NCBI GenBank assembly: GCA_021513715.1
Contig: CP084167.1
Location: forward strand, 594,117-658,116
Origin: Candidatus Heimdallarchaeum endolithica
Lineage (GTDB): Archaea > Asgardarchaeota > Heimdallarchaeia > Heimdallarchaeales > Heimdallarchaeaceae
Length of the DNA stretch: 64,000 bases
Direction: 5' to 3'
The stretch's first letter is position 1. Each line of letters begins with the position of its first letter. Below the pieces are notes generated by a model. That model did no database searches. It saw only the letters and a list, made by a program, of their open reading frames with translations, and had not been told where the DNA came from. A program made the translations under genes and the position numbers. This document shows, piece by piece, positions 16,215 through 26,900 of the stretch.

Positions 16215-17528
16215 ATGTCAAAAGAAGAACAGAAAAAGATGTTTCATCTAAGAAACGAAGAAACCTTTACTAGGATGCATTTAAGAAAAGAAAAGAAAGG
16301 ACAAGGAATATTGATTGTTAATGCTAATAGAATTTTTCATCTAAACAAAACAGCTACTGAATTCATTGAATATATAATAAAAGAGATGAAAGATGAAGAG
16401 ATAATAAGAAAAATGGTCAATAAATACAATGTCCACGAATCAGAAATAAGGACAGATCTGATGAATCTAAAAATAGCAATAGAAGATATTGTTAATAAAC
16501 CAGATATCGACCCTGTTCAAGAATTATTTGACGAAGACATGGAAATAGAGAGAATGATTTTTTCTGCCCCATTAAGAATGGACTTGGCTATAACCTACAA
16601 ATGTAATAACAAATGTGTTAAATGTTATGTTGAAAAAAAAAGAGAAATAAAAGAATTAAAAACAGAAGAATGGAAAAAAGTCTTAGATAAATTGTGGGAT
16701 ATTGGAGTCCCACATGTAACATTTACAGGAGGAGAACCTACAACAAGAAAAGATTTGGTAAAATTAGTAGAGTATGCAGAAGATATAGGTATAGTAACAG
16801 GATTAATAACTAATGGAAGAAATCTGAAAGACAAAAATCTGGTAGATGAACTTGTAGCAGCAGGAATAGACCATTTCCAAATAACGATCGAAAGCCACTT
16901 GCCAGAAGTACATGATAAATTAACGGGAGTAAAAGGCTCGTGGGAAGAAACAGTAGAAGGAATAAAAAATGTTGTACCCACACCAGTATTTATCATGACA
17001 AACACAACTCTAGTCCCAGAAAATATTAATGAAATAGATAAAACAATAGAATTCCTAGCTTCTCTAGGTATAGATCACTTTGCAGCAAACGGAATAATAA
17101 AAGCTGGAGGAGGAAAAAATGACTCACTAGACTTAACAGTAGAAGAACTAAACAAAACCCTAGATACAATCATGAAGAAAGCAGAAGAAATGAAAATGAG
17201 ATTCCTATGGTACTCACCAACAAGATATTGTGAATTTAATCCAGTAAAAAAAGGACTAGGAGTAAAACAATGTACAGCAGCTAACATAGCTATGGCAATA
17301 GAGCCAGATGGACAAGTAATACCATGCCAAAGCTACTTTGATACACTAGGAAACATATTGACCACACCATGGAAAAAAATATGGAACCATAAAACAGCAA
17401 AAAGAATAAGAAAAAGAAAATACTTACCCCAAGAATGTAAAAAATGCCCAGAAAAAGAAATATGTGGAGGAGGATGCCCTCTAAATTATGAAGCGCCATC
17501 AACAGTCTGTAGAGATGCTCTATCTTAA
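16215..17528 (+). CDS. PqqD-radical SAM-SPASM peptide maturase
   Basis: A 437-residue enzyme in three parts. Residues 25-95 resemble a PqqD/RiPP recognition element: ILIVNANRIFHLNKTATEFI, then a helix-turn-helix ending NLKIAIEDI. The radical SAM core begins with MDLAITYKCNNKCVKCY (C-x3-C-x2-C, 4Fe-4S) and has the SAM-binding TFTGGEPT. The C-terminal SPASM region has CTAAN, VIPCQ and CKKCPEKEICGGGCPLN, ligands for auxiliary Fe-S clusters. This order is that of RiPP maturases such as PqqE relatives and sactisynthases. Its neighbour's Cys-Ala tail is the obvious candidate substrate. The start is ATG 16215 with an embedded SD; the open frame extends upstream over the tail codons but is not used. 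Confidence 0.9.
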   Translation: MSKEEQKKMFHLRNEETFTRMHLRKEKKGQGILIVNANRIFHLNKTATEFIEYIIKEMKDEEIIRKMVNKYNVHESEIRTDLMNLKIAIEDIVNKPDIDPVQELFDEDMEIERMIFSAPLRMDLAITYKCNNKCVKCYVEKKREIKELKTEEWKKVLDKLWDIGVPHVTFTGGEPTTRKDLVKLVEYAEDIGIVTGLITNGRNLKDKNLVDELVAAGIDHFQITIESHLPEVHDKLTGVKGSWEETVEGIKNVVPTPVFIMTNTTLVPENINEIDKTIEFLASLGIDHFAANGIIKAGGGKNDSLDLTVEELNKTLDTIMKKAEEMKMRFLWYSPTRYCEFNPVKKGLGVKQCTAANIAMAIEPDGQVIPCQSYFDTLGNILTTPWKKIWNHKTAKRIRKRKYLPQECKKCPEKEICGGGCPLNYEAPSTVCRDALS

Positions 17529-17702
17529 GAAAAGATGTTATTCAATAATAATTGAGAAGGAAGAGATCTGATACAATTTAAACAGTTGAGAAATTAAAAT
17601 AGTAATTAATTTATAGATCTCTAATTTTTTCATTCTATTTCTTTCTTATTAATAATATAAACTATATTTATCTGAAAAGAATAGATTAAGAAAGCAAAAA
17701 AG

Positions 17703-17712
17703 TTTTTTATAA
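17703..17712 (+). promoter_or_regulatory. TATA box of surface protein A1
   Basis: TTTTTTATAA ends 16 bases before the ATG at 17729. The predicted transcription start falls at or next to the ATG, so the mRNA should be nearly leaderless. Confidence 0.5.
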
Positions 17713-17728
17713 TTATCAAGAATAATAA

Positions 17729-20700
17729 ATGAGTAAATTGTCCAACAAAAAAATAGAGATTATAATCTTAATTTTTCTTCTTATTACAATTAAAATCTAC
17801 CAAGTAGAGCAAATAAAAATCAATAATCAATTTGATGAAGAAAAAAAAGATAATAATAGGAAACATTATACCACAATACATCATTCTATTGAAATTACTT
17901 CAGATGACAATTTTTCTTCATTTCCTGGTTCTGGTACTAAAGATGACCCATATATTATAAAAGACTATATTATTTATTCATCTTCCAAATATGGGATATA
18001 TATTTTTAATACCACAAAATATTTTATTGTACAAAATTGTAAAGTAAAATCTTCATATCTTAGTGGTCTTTATATATCTCATATTAAAAATGGAACAGGA
18101 AAAATACTAGACAATGAATTCAACAGCGATAATTATGGAATATATGTTGACTCTTCAAATAATCTCTCAATTATTAATAACATCTATTTAGCTAAATATG
18201 GAATATATATGCATAGTTCAGCAAATAATTATATAGCCAAAAATGAATTTTACTCTTTATTTAAAGGAATCAACATTATATATTCCAATAACATAACAAT
18301 AGAAAACAATACTTATTTTGAAAGCACACAAATTTCCATACGTCTACTTTATTCTAGTAATAATACAATAATAAATAACACTTTTACAAAAGTAAAAAAA
18401 GCTATTTATATTTATTATTCATTTAACAATTTTCTAACAGGTAATAATTTTACTAATAATGAAGTTGCAATTAATCTCATTTATTCTGATAAGAATTTTA
18501 TCTTTAATAATTCCTTTCAACTTAGTGAAATTAATTCAATAAATTTGGAATCTTCATTAAATAATTCAATAATAAACAATTCATGTTTTTATTGTGATAA
18601 CAATTCTATTTATCTAATTAACTCAGAATATAATTTAATATCAAACAATAGTTGTTACAATTGTAATAGCGCTATTTATCTTCATAATTCTAGTTACAAT
18701 CTACTAGAACACAATAGATTGATAAATAATTTGAAATATGGACTTCTTTTAATATCTTCAAATAACAATGATGTTAAAACTAATATTATAGTAAAAAATT
18801 CTTTTTATGGAATAAATCTATTATATTCAAAAAATAATACTATTTGGTTAAATTATATAGTATTTAACAATGTTGCAGTATCAAATTCAGTTCAAGTTAA
18901 CGATAATAATGGATTAAATTATTGGTATGAACCCATAATTAAAAAAGGGAACTATTGGAATGAATTCACTTATGGAAAAAATTATTCAATCAACCCAGGA
19001 CTTACGTCAGACTTATACCCACAAAATTCTACAGATACAGATGATGATGGCTTACAAGATGTAATTGAAATAAACTGTTTCTTTACAAACATATTTAGCA
19101 ATGATACAGACAGTGATGGAATAATAGATTATTGGGAAATTGATAATAATTTTAATCCATTAATTAATGATTCCTCACTTGACCTAGATAGAGATAATTT
19201 ATCTAACTTGGCAGAGTATCAAAATAATACAGACCCTCATGATCCAGATACAGATGATGATGATTTAAGAGATGGAGACGAAGTTAACATTTATCTTACT
19301 GATCCTCTTGACTCTGATACTGACGATGATGGTATGCCTGATGGTTGGGAAGTAGAAAATTGTTTAAATCCTCTAGAAAATGATAGTTACAATGATCCTG
19401 ATGATGATAGTTTAGTAAATCTAGAAGAATATAACTATTCAACAAACCCAACTAATAATGACACTGATGGAGATGGTTTATCAGACTATAACGAGATATA
19501 TAGTTATAATAGTGACCCCACAGATATAGACACAGATAATGATGGTTTGTTTGATGGACAAGAAGTTAATTTGTTTTTAACTAACCCTTTGGATTCTGAC
19601 ACTGATAATGACAAAATAGATGATTATTCTGAAGTATATTCGTTTTTTACTGACCCAAACTGTAATGACACTGATAATGATGGTTTGCTTGATGGTCAAG
19701 AAGCATATATCTTCTTTTCAGATCCAAATAGTAATGATACAGACCTTGATGGCTTATCAGATTATGAAGAAATAATTTATAATACTAATCTAAAAAATAG
19801 CGATACAGACTTCGACGGACTTTCAGATTATGAAGAAATAAAAGTTTATTTTACTAATCCAAGAAGTAAAGACACTGATAGAGATGGAAGGTCTGATGGT
19901 TGGGAAATAGAAAATGGATATAATCCGCTAATGAAAAATGTTTTCTTTGTAAAGAAGAGTATCTTGATGATTCTATTTTATATTAACATTTCTTATTCTA
20001 TTCTAATCTTTCTACTCTTGCTATATATTCTCACAATAAAAAAAATTCTAATACAATTTTTTCAATGGCAAGAAGAACATTATTTAGAATTAAATAAATT
20101 ATTAATTCAATATGAAAAAGCTACAAAAATTGTTTTTCTTTCTGATTTTATAAAGGATTTAACACCAGTGATTAACCAAACTAAAGAAGAAGTAAAAAGT
20201 TACCCTAAATTAAGTTTAATAAAAAAGATAAATAATACGAAGCAAGCCTATAAACTTTGGAAAAAGAAAATAGACATAAATAAATATGAAAAAATGTACA
20301 ATGATTTTTATTTTAGTGTTACACAATTAAATTTTTCTGAAATCAAGATAATCGATAATAATAATGATATAAGTGTTGAAAATGAGAAATTTGATACACT
20401 CTTAAAAGAAATAATAAATGAAAGAAGAATGTTAAAACAATATAAAAATCTAATAACTGACATGAAGTTTATTTTTTCATTTTTACCTCGTTTTTTGGAT
20501 GAGAACAAGAAGTTATTTTTTAAACAAATAAATGAAGAAATTGAAGAAAAGTTTGAAAATGCAAATTCTTTACTTATTAAAACTCTGAAATTATCAATAA
20601 TTAAAGGAAATAAATTGTTAGAAAAAGAAGAACAATTGTCTAAACAAATAATTAAATCACTCTCAAAAGAAATTTTGCATCGTTTTGCTATTTATGAGAA

Positions 20701-21109
20701 TGAATTGAAAGAATGGAAGAAAAGAAGTGAAAATGTCTTATCAGAATTATTGGAGGAAGATCTAAAAGAAGTGGAAGATTTGTTTCAAGAAGAGAAAAAC
20801 ATGCTCAAGGAGATAATAGTTCAGAATGAAATCAAATATAAAGAAGTGAAAAGAGTAAAAGTACTTATAGATGTATTATCAATTTATAGTGAAATCCCTT
20901 TAATTAAGCTACAACGGAAACTTGGTTTTTCAAAATTAGAAGATTTGGAGAAATGGTTAATAGAACTAAGTTCGTTTCTATCAATAAAAATAGAAGGAGA
21001 TAAACTAATTATCTCAGAGAAAGCTACAAAAGAATTAACACAATCAATAGATGAATTAATTAAGAGATTCACTGAATGGGAAAAAACAGGAGAAGGAAAA
21101 AAAACATAG
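17729..21109 (+). CDS. Giant surface protein A1: beta-helix, calcium repeats, TM, coiled coil, winged helix
   Basis: An 1,126-residue single-pass membrane protein and the first of eight array members. Order: signal or anchor (9-24); NosD/PbH1 right-handed beta-helix (about 55-400), opening with ITSDDNFSSFPGSGTKDDPY and rich in Asn; 13 thrombospondin-3-like D-x-D-x-D-G calcium loops (about 430-735); TM helix (about 745-772); charged coiled coil (780-1040); then a winged-helix/PCI-like domain containing IYSEIPLIKLQRKLGF and [14 protein letters not shown], ending [13 protein letters not shown]. The ectodomain should bind glycans or other ligands with calcium support; the cytoplasmic part should oligomerise. 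Ligand and partners are unknown. It is convergent with B1, with a 36-base gap. Its last 90 residues are almost identical to those of A3. Confidence 0.85.
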   Translation: MSKLSNKKIEIIILIFLLITIKIYQVEQIKINNQFDEEKKDNNRKHYTTIHHSIEITSDDNFSSFPGSGTKDDPYIIKDYIIYSSSKYGIYIFNTTKYFIVQNCKVKSSYLSGLYISHIKNGTGKILDNEFNSDNYGIYVDSSNNLSIINNIYLAKYGIYMHSSANNYIAKNEFYSLFKGINIIYSNNITIENNTYFESTQISIRLLYSSNNTIINNTFTKVKKAIYIYYSFNNFLTGNNFTNNEVAINLIYSDKNFIFNNSFQLSEINSINLESSLNNSIINNSCFYCDNNSIYLINSEYNLISNNSCYNCNSAIYLHNSSYNLLEHNRLINNLKYGLLLISSNNNDVKTNIIVKNSFYGINLLYSKNNTIWLNYIVFNNVAVSNSVQVNDNNGLNYWYEPIIKKGNYWNEFTYGKNYSINPGLTSDLYPQNSTDTDDDGLQDVIEINCFFTNIFSNDTDSDGIIDYWEIDNNFNPLINDSSLDLDRDNLSNLAEYQNNTDPHDPDTDDDDLRDGDEVNIYLTDPLDSDTDDDGMPDGWEVENCLNPLENDSYNDPDDDSLVNLEEYNYSTNPTNNDTDGDGLSDYNEIYSYNSDPTDIDTDNDGLFDGQEVNLFLTNPLDSDTDNDKIDDYSEVYSFFTDPNCNDTDNDGLLDGQEAYIFFSDPNSNDTDLDGLSDYEEIIYNTNLKNSDTDFDGLSDYEEIKVYFTNPRSKDTDRDGRSDGWEIENGYNPLMKNVFFVKKSILMILFYINISYSILIFLLLLYILTIKKILIQFFQWQEEHYLELNKLLIQYEKATKIVFLSDFIKDLTPVINQTKEEVKSYPKLSLIKKINNTKQAYKLWKKKIDINKYEKMYNDFYFSVTQLNFSEIKIIDNNNDISVENEKFDTLLKEIINERRMLKQYKNLITDMKFIFSFLPRFLDENKKLFFKQINEEIEEKFENANSLLIKTLKLSIIKGNKLLEKEEQLSKQIIKSLSKEILHRFAIYENELKEWKKRSENVLSELLEEDLKEVEDLFQEEKNMLKEIIVQNEIKYKEVKRVKVLIDVLSIYSEIPLIKLQRKLGFSKLEDLEKWLIELSSFLSIKIEGDKLIISEKATKELTQSIDELIKRFTEWEKTGEGKKT

Positions 21110-21145
21110 CATTAATATCAACTTTAGAAGTTAAAATTTTTGAGA

Positions 21146-23704
21146 TTACTTCTTCTTTCCTTTTCCTGTACGTTCCCACTCACTAAATTGTTTGAGTAAA
21201 TCGTCAATAGCTGTAGTCATATCTTCAGAAACCAATACGCCTTCAAATTGTAAATCGAAGATTACTTCTTCTCCTTCAATCCTATTTGGTACATCTTTAG
21301 AATAAGCATACAACCACAATTTCATAACTTCTTTATCTTGGAAGCCCAACAAGGGAGAAAGTTTGTTCAAACTTATTTTGTTGTAAACAGAACTAATTTT
21401 CTTAAGCCTATCAAGTAGCATATTATTATGTTTATTAACTTTGATTATTTCAGCTAATTCAGAAAAAATATTGTTATAGTTTTTTAAGACTTCCTGGAAT
21501 ATAGCTAACTTTTCAGAAGCTAAATCATTAACTTTTGACCATAAAGGTTCAGAGGAAATTTGATTATCAAAAGGTGCAAGAGTTTCTTCTCTAAAAACAA
21601 TAACGAGATCTAGGAAAGAAATTAATTTCTCATAACTTATTATTAAATGTTTAAACTTTTTTTCTGACCAATTATGTATTAATTTTGTTGATACTTTTTT
21701 AGTATATTCCTCTAAATTTGCAGGATTAATTAGATCAACTAAAGAAATCACTTCAGTTTGAAGTTCTGTGTTTACGAAAGTAATTATTTCATTATAGAGC
21801 TTGTTAAATTGTTCTTTTTTATTCTTTACTATTCTTCTTGCATTAATCTGAATAAAAAGTAAATCTTCAAGGAATATTTTTAACTTTTCAAAAAAGCTTC
21901 TTATTTCGTTTACTGAAGAAACAAATATTATTAATGACGAAATACCTGCAAAAGTTTCCTCGTAAAATTCAATTAACTTAGGTTTTAAATTAATTACTTT
22001 TTTCATTTTCTTCCTTATCTTTACTCTTTTTCTAATTTTATAAATTAACAATAGTAAAAGAATAATAAATAAAGTAAATACAATAATATAACCTATTACA
22101 ATTGAATTAAGGTATACATTCTTTCTTAAAGGATCTTTTCCATTTTCTATTTCCCAACTATCAGACCTTCCATCTCTATCAGTGTCTTTACTTCTTGGAT
22201 TAGTAAGATAAATATTTATTTCTTCATAATCTGATAAACCATCATTATCAGTATCAGGGTCTAAAGGGTCAGTAAGGTAAATGATAACTTCATCTCCATC
22301 TATTAAACCATCATCGTCAGAATCGGTGTTATTAGCAAAAGTGCCAAGATTAAACTCTTTAAGATTTGATAAACCATCACCATCAAGATCTTCATAAGCA
22401 TCATCCGCTAGAGGGTTCAAATTACTACATACTTCCCAACCGTCAAGCATACCATCATTATCTGTGTCAGGGTCTAAAGGGTCAGTAAGGTAAATGATAA
22501 CTTCGTCTCCATCTATTAAACCATCATCGTCAGTATCAGAATCCAAAGGGGAGGTATTGTTGGTATATTCTTCTAAATTAGTCAAATTGTCATTATCAGG
22601 GTCTAAAGCAGAGTCATCAGTAAGAGGATCTAAACCATTGTCTTCTTCCCATTTATCAGACATATTATCTTGGTCTAGGTCTACATGCATAGGATAAGGA
22701 TCAAAATTATCAGCTGTACCATCAATTGCATATACTCCTGTTCCACTCCAATCATACCAATAGTTACCTGTTGTACCATAATAGAATCTATTGTCTATTC
22801 CGCAATCATATGCCTGAGAATTAGTAGCTTGATTATTTTTAATAAAGATATTTTTTACAATAGTATTATTAGAACTATCCTGAAGATAAACTCCATAGGA
22901 GCAACTATTTGTGACAATATTTGAAGTAAACGTATTATTTTTAGAATTTGAAGAAAGACAAAATATTCCATATCGATCGTTAAATGAAATATTATTATAA
23001 ATAAAAATATTATTTGAACTAAAAGAAAGCAGTATACCATCATAAATACTATTGGTTACATTATTGGAAGTAAAAGTATTACTAAAACTAGAAGAAAGAG
23101 ATATACCACCAATACTGCTATTTATTATTGTGTTAGAAGCAAAAGTATTCCAAGAACTAGAAGAAAGAAAAAATCCATAGGAACTACTGTTTGTTATTGT
23201 GTTAGAAATAAAAGTATTATTAAAACTAGAAGAAAGAAATATTCCTCTATTATAATTACTTATAGTATTATTCGTTACTATTATGGTTCCACTTACAACA
23301 GAATCAATATAAATACCAGAAAATGTTGAAATCCTGCCACTAAGATAACAATCACGAATTATAATATATTTAGTTGTACTAGTTATCTTAATACCATCAG
23401 CACTAGAGCTAGAAATAATGTAGTTTTTTATAATATAAGGGTCATCTTTAGTACCTGAACCAGGAAAAACTGTTAGATCACTGTCAGAAGTAATAGAAAT
23501 AGGAGCATGAATGATATAAGAATTCTTCATATTATTATTCTTAATTTTATTAATTATTTGCAGTGATGAAAATACCTTAGTGTTTGTATGTACATTTACT
23601 TCATTTTTTTTGTGAATAGAATAAGAGATTGAAATGTTTAAACATATTATTAATATAAACAATAAACATTTACTCAAATTTTTTAGTTTTCCCATCTTAT
23701 TCAT
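21146..23704 (-). CDS. Giant surface protein B1: beta-helix, calcium repeats, TM, coiled coil, type-B winged helix
   Basis: An 852-residue member. Signal peptide at about 8-28, PGSGT motif near 80, beta-helix to about 340 with many SSSYGIYL-type coils, eight calcium loops (345-530), TM helix (533-556), and a shorter cytoplasmic region. The C-terminal domain is subtype [21 protein letters not shown], then DVPNRIEGEEVIFD and [16 protein letters not shown]. Compared with subtype A it has an added loop (YAYSKDVPN) and a different linker, but the wing (RIEGEEVIF) and the tail correspond. The same subtype occurs in B2 and B3. The start ATG at 23704 is preceded by a conserved TATA element at 23755-23766. 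Confidence 0.85.
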   Translation of the reverse strand: MNKMGKLKNLSKCLLFILIICLNISISYSIHKKNEVNVHTNTKVFSSLQIINKIKNNNMKNSYIIHAPISITSDSDLTVFPGSGTKDDPYIIKNYIISSSSADGIKITSTTKYIIIRDCYLSGRISTFSGIYIDSVVSGTIIVTNNTISNYNRGIFLSSSFNNTFISNTITNSSSYGFFLSSSSWNTFASNTIINSSIGGISLSSSFSNTFTSNNVTNSIYDGILLSFSSNNIFIYNNISFNDRYGIFCLSSNSKNNTFTSNIVTNSCSYGVYLQDSSNNTIVKNIFIKNNQATNSQAYDCGIDNRFYYGTTGNYWYDWSGTGVYAIDGTADNFDPYPMHVDLDQDNMSDKWEEDNGLDPLTDDSALDPDNDNLTNLEEYTNNTSPLDSDTDDDGLIDGDEVIIYLTDPLDPDTDNDGMLDGWEVCSNLNPLADDAYEDLDGDGLSNLKEFNLGTFANNTDSDDDGLIDGDEVIIYLTDPLDPDTDNDGLSDYEEINIYLTNPRSKDTDRDGRSDSWEIENGKDPLRKNVYLNSIVIGYIIVFTLFIILLLLLIYKIRKRVKIRKKMKKVINLKPKLIEFYEETFAGISSLIIFVSSVNEIRSFFEKLKIFLEDLLFIQINARRIVKNKKEQFNKLYNEIITFVNTELQTEVISLVDLINPANLEEYTKKVSTKLIHNWSEKKFKHLIISYEKLISFLDLVIVFREETLAPFDNQISSEPLWSKVNDLASEKLAIFQEVLKNYNNIFSELAEIIKVNKHNNMLLDRLKKISSVYNKISLNKLSPLLGFQDKEVMKLWLYAYSKDVPNRIEGEEVIFDLQFEGVLVSEDMTTAIDDLLKQFSEWERTGKGKKK

Positions 23705-23754
23705 CTCTGAACTAATAGTGACAATACAACTTGTTTAAAGGGAAAGAGCTTGGC

Positions 23755-23766
23755 TGTTTATAATAT
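23755..23766 (-). promoter_or_regulatory. TATA element shared by B1 and B3
   Basis: ATATTATAAACA (minus strand) lies 51 bases upstream of the B1 start; the identical 12-mer is 51 bases upstream of the B3 start at 46040. Flanking bases differ, so the element appears conserved for function. Confidence 0.45.
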
Positions 23767-23957
23767 TTAATAAAGAATAATTATCTAATTAACTTTTCGT
23801 TTATCTTTAGCAAGATTTTTCACTTGTTTATTAAAAATCAAGTAACTATGAGTTCAAAAGAGATGAAATAATTAATAAACTATAAGAAGTGTTAGGAAGA
23901 ATCTAATATTTTTTTGTAAAGAAAAATAACCTTTAAGATATCTTTTTGACTTTTTAC

Positions 23958-26900
23958 TTATTTTTTCTTCCCCTTTCCTGTACGTTCCCACTCACTAAAC
24001 TTGTCTATTAGTTCATCAATAGACTGAGTAATCTCTTCAGTGATTTTTTCAACAATAATTAATTTTTCTCCTTCAATTCGAATAGATAAAATAGAGCCAA
24101 GTTCAACCAACCATAATTCAAGATCATTAAGTTCTTCAAAACCTAGTTTTTCCTGCAAAGTAACTAAAGGTATTTCAGAACTAGTAGATAGAACCTTGAA
24201 GAATTCTTTAGCCCTCTTTATTTCAACCTCTCGAGAATCAAAATAATTCATTTTTTCTTCCACTTTTTCTTTTAATCCATAGTATTGTTCTATTCGGTTG
24301 CTAGTCAACTTTTCTACTGTCTCTGTGTTCATAACCTTACTATAATTTTCTTTCCAGTTAGCTAATTTTTCTTCAAACTCTCTAAAATATAACTCACTTT
24401 CTGTTGTTTTTCCTTTTAGAGAATACACAAACAGATTATCTATTTCTTTTACTAGCTCTTCTCCTTTTTTATCCAATAATATTAAAGGATAAAGATGAAT
24501 AAGGTCTAGAACTTCTTGTCTCTTATTTTCTATTTCTTGTGATTCCTCTAACAAATCTTTTTTTTCATCATTTGTTAATCTGTCAGAAATTACTTTAAGT
24601 TTAGATTGGAAAAAATCACGAAAAGCATCTGTTATCTCTGATAACTTTTTTACTTTCTCGAGGTTAAAATTAATGTTTAAGTCTTGTTGATTAATTATTT
24701 CTTTCTCTATTTCAAAAATTTTCTCAAAAGTTTTTTTCTGATGAATCTTCATTTGATTAATAAGAGCATTCAATTCTTCTTTTGAAAATGACTTGTCTAC
24801 ATCATTAGTTTCATTGATTTTGGAAGAAAGTAAATCATTTCTTATATCTATTTTTTCTATCTCTTCAATATAGGAAAAATACTCATCACTTACTTTTTTG
24901 AATTCTAAGGTGATTTTGTTTATCTTACTAACATATTCATCTAAATCTATTTTTTGATAATTATTTTTTTGTACATAATTATTGATTTTTTGTAAGTCTG
25001 AAAGTAAGAATTTTTTCCTTTTCAACACTTTTTCTATTAATAAAGTATATTCATCAGCTATTTTTTTCTTTAATAAACCTCTATAATCTAACAACTGGCT
25101 AATAAAAATGTCAATTTCTTCTTTTACTTTATCTAATTCAATAGAATTTTTCTTTCCTATAATAATCCTAAATAATTTAAATTCAGATTGATAAAAAGCA
25201 ATTATTTTATTAATATAATTAATATTTTTAACACTTTCTTGAAAATCCACAGTTGATAAAGGTTGAAGAAGATATTCATCTATTTTTTCCTTAAATTTTT
25301 CAAATTCCAAAAATTGATCTTGTAATTTATTCTTTAATTTTAAAAGTTTTTCACTCTGTTTTTTCTTAATTAGTAAAATAATTGTTATTATGCTTCCTAT
25401 AACTAAAAAACTCAATAGACAAGAAAGCACAATTTTAATTTTTTTTGCTCGAGGATTGCTTAATTTGTTTAATGGATCACTTCCATAAATGATTATTTCT
25501 TCATAGTCATTAAATTTATCATCATCTGTGTCATTTTTTGTTGGATCTGTGTGGTAGGCATATATTTCTTCATAATCTGTTAAACCATCTCCATCAGTAT
25601 CAGGATTCATGGGGTTAGTTAGAAAAGTTATAACTTCTTGATAATCTGTTAAACCATCATTATCTGAATCTTTTTTATAAGGAAGAGAATGGAAAACTTT
25701 TACTTCTTGATAATAACCTAATTTGTCATCATCAAAATCTTCTTCTCTTATACATCCCCCAAAAGTAACTTCGTCTCCATCATTAAGGCCATCTCCATCA
25801 GTATCAGGATTAAGAGGATAAGCAAACCATTGATATTCTTCTAAATTAGTTAAACCATCTCCATCAGAATCTGCCTTGGGATCATCCAAATTATAGACAA
25901 TTTCCCAACCATCGTCCATTCCATCATTGTCATCATCATTCTCAACAGATACTATTCTTCTTGGAAAAATATCACCAATTTCAGCACCATATATAGAATA
26001 AAAATTGGTAGTACCATCCCAGTCTTCCCACAAATTACCAATCAGTAAAGTAGGAGAATACCAGAAGCTATTAGTTCCATAATCTTCGTTTAGATCCTTA
26101 ATTTTCATAAAAGTATTATTGTAGACAATGTTGTATTCTCCTCTTTCACCTATTCTTACGCCCCCTAAACCTGTTCCACAAAAGAGATTATTATAAACCA
26201 AACTGTTACTTACTTCGAAAGCATAACAAATAGCGAAGTTAGTTGAATTGTATATTTTGTTATCATTAATAACAACGTTATTACATCTTTCTAAATTTAT
26301 TCCATCAGTTGTTGCTCCTTTTATCAAATTATTAGAGAATACAATTTCATTATTGCCACTAGACCATATACCTGGAGCCCAATCACTAGTTACATTTTCT
26401 AATGTGTTAAAAGTAATAGTAATCTCATTATTTGTATCAAGTCCAATGTTTCCTTCACCATTAAAAATGCATGTGTTTTTAGTAACTGTAACATTAGATG
26501 ATTCAGAAACCAAAATACCAAAACGAGAGTTATTAGCAGAATAATTATTATATACCAAGCTATCTCCTGTTTGGTGAATTAATATTCCATCATAATTATA
26601 AAGAAGAGTACAATTCTCTACTATTGTACTCCCTGCTCTTGATTCAGAAGCAATCCCAAATCCAAAACCTTGAACAAAACAATTTCGAATAACTACTGAA
26701 GAACTAACATAACTAATAATAATACCACAACCTTCTTTGTTAGTTGCTTCTGTTGAAATCTTATAGTTTTCAATTATGTATGGATCATCCTCTGTTCCTG
26801 AACCAGGACAACCAAGTTTTGCAAAGTCTTCTTCTCTAGTGATATCTATTGGTGAATGAATAATATAATTAGTCTTTTGGCTATTATTTTTTTCAAAAAT

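Noticed and set aside
15943..16221. Minus-strand frame encoding an Ala-Gln repeat and poly-Pro protein opposite the Cys-Ala tail
   Set aside because: It is the mirror of the Cys-Ala/Gly codons of the plus-strand gene and has no signal, SD or homology of its own.
16140..17528. Radical SAM gene starting at GTG 16140
   Set aside because: The extra 25 codons overlap the Gly and Cys-Ala codons of the preceding gene and read as a low-complexity shadow; ATG 16215 has a proper SD.
20840..21109. Direct homology of the array tail domain to eukaryotic DDRGK1/UFL1 winged helices
   Set aside because: TM, coil and winged-helix order and a short wing motif are suggestive, but similarity by eye is within what unrelated PCI-like winged helices show; a profile search is needed.
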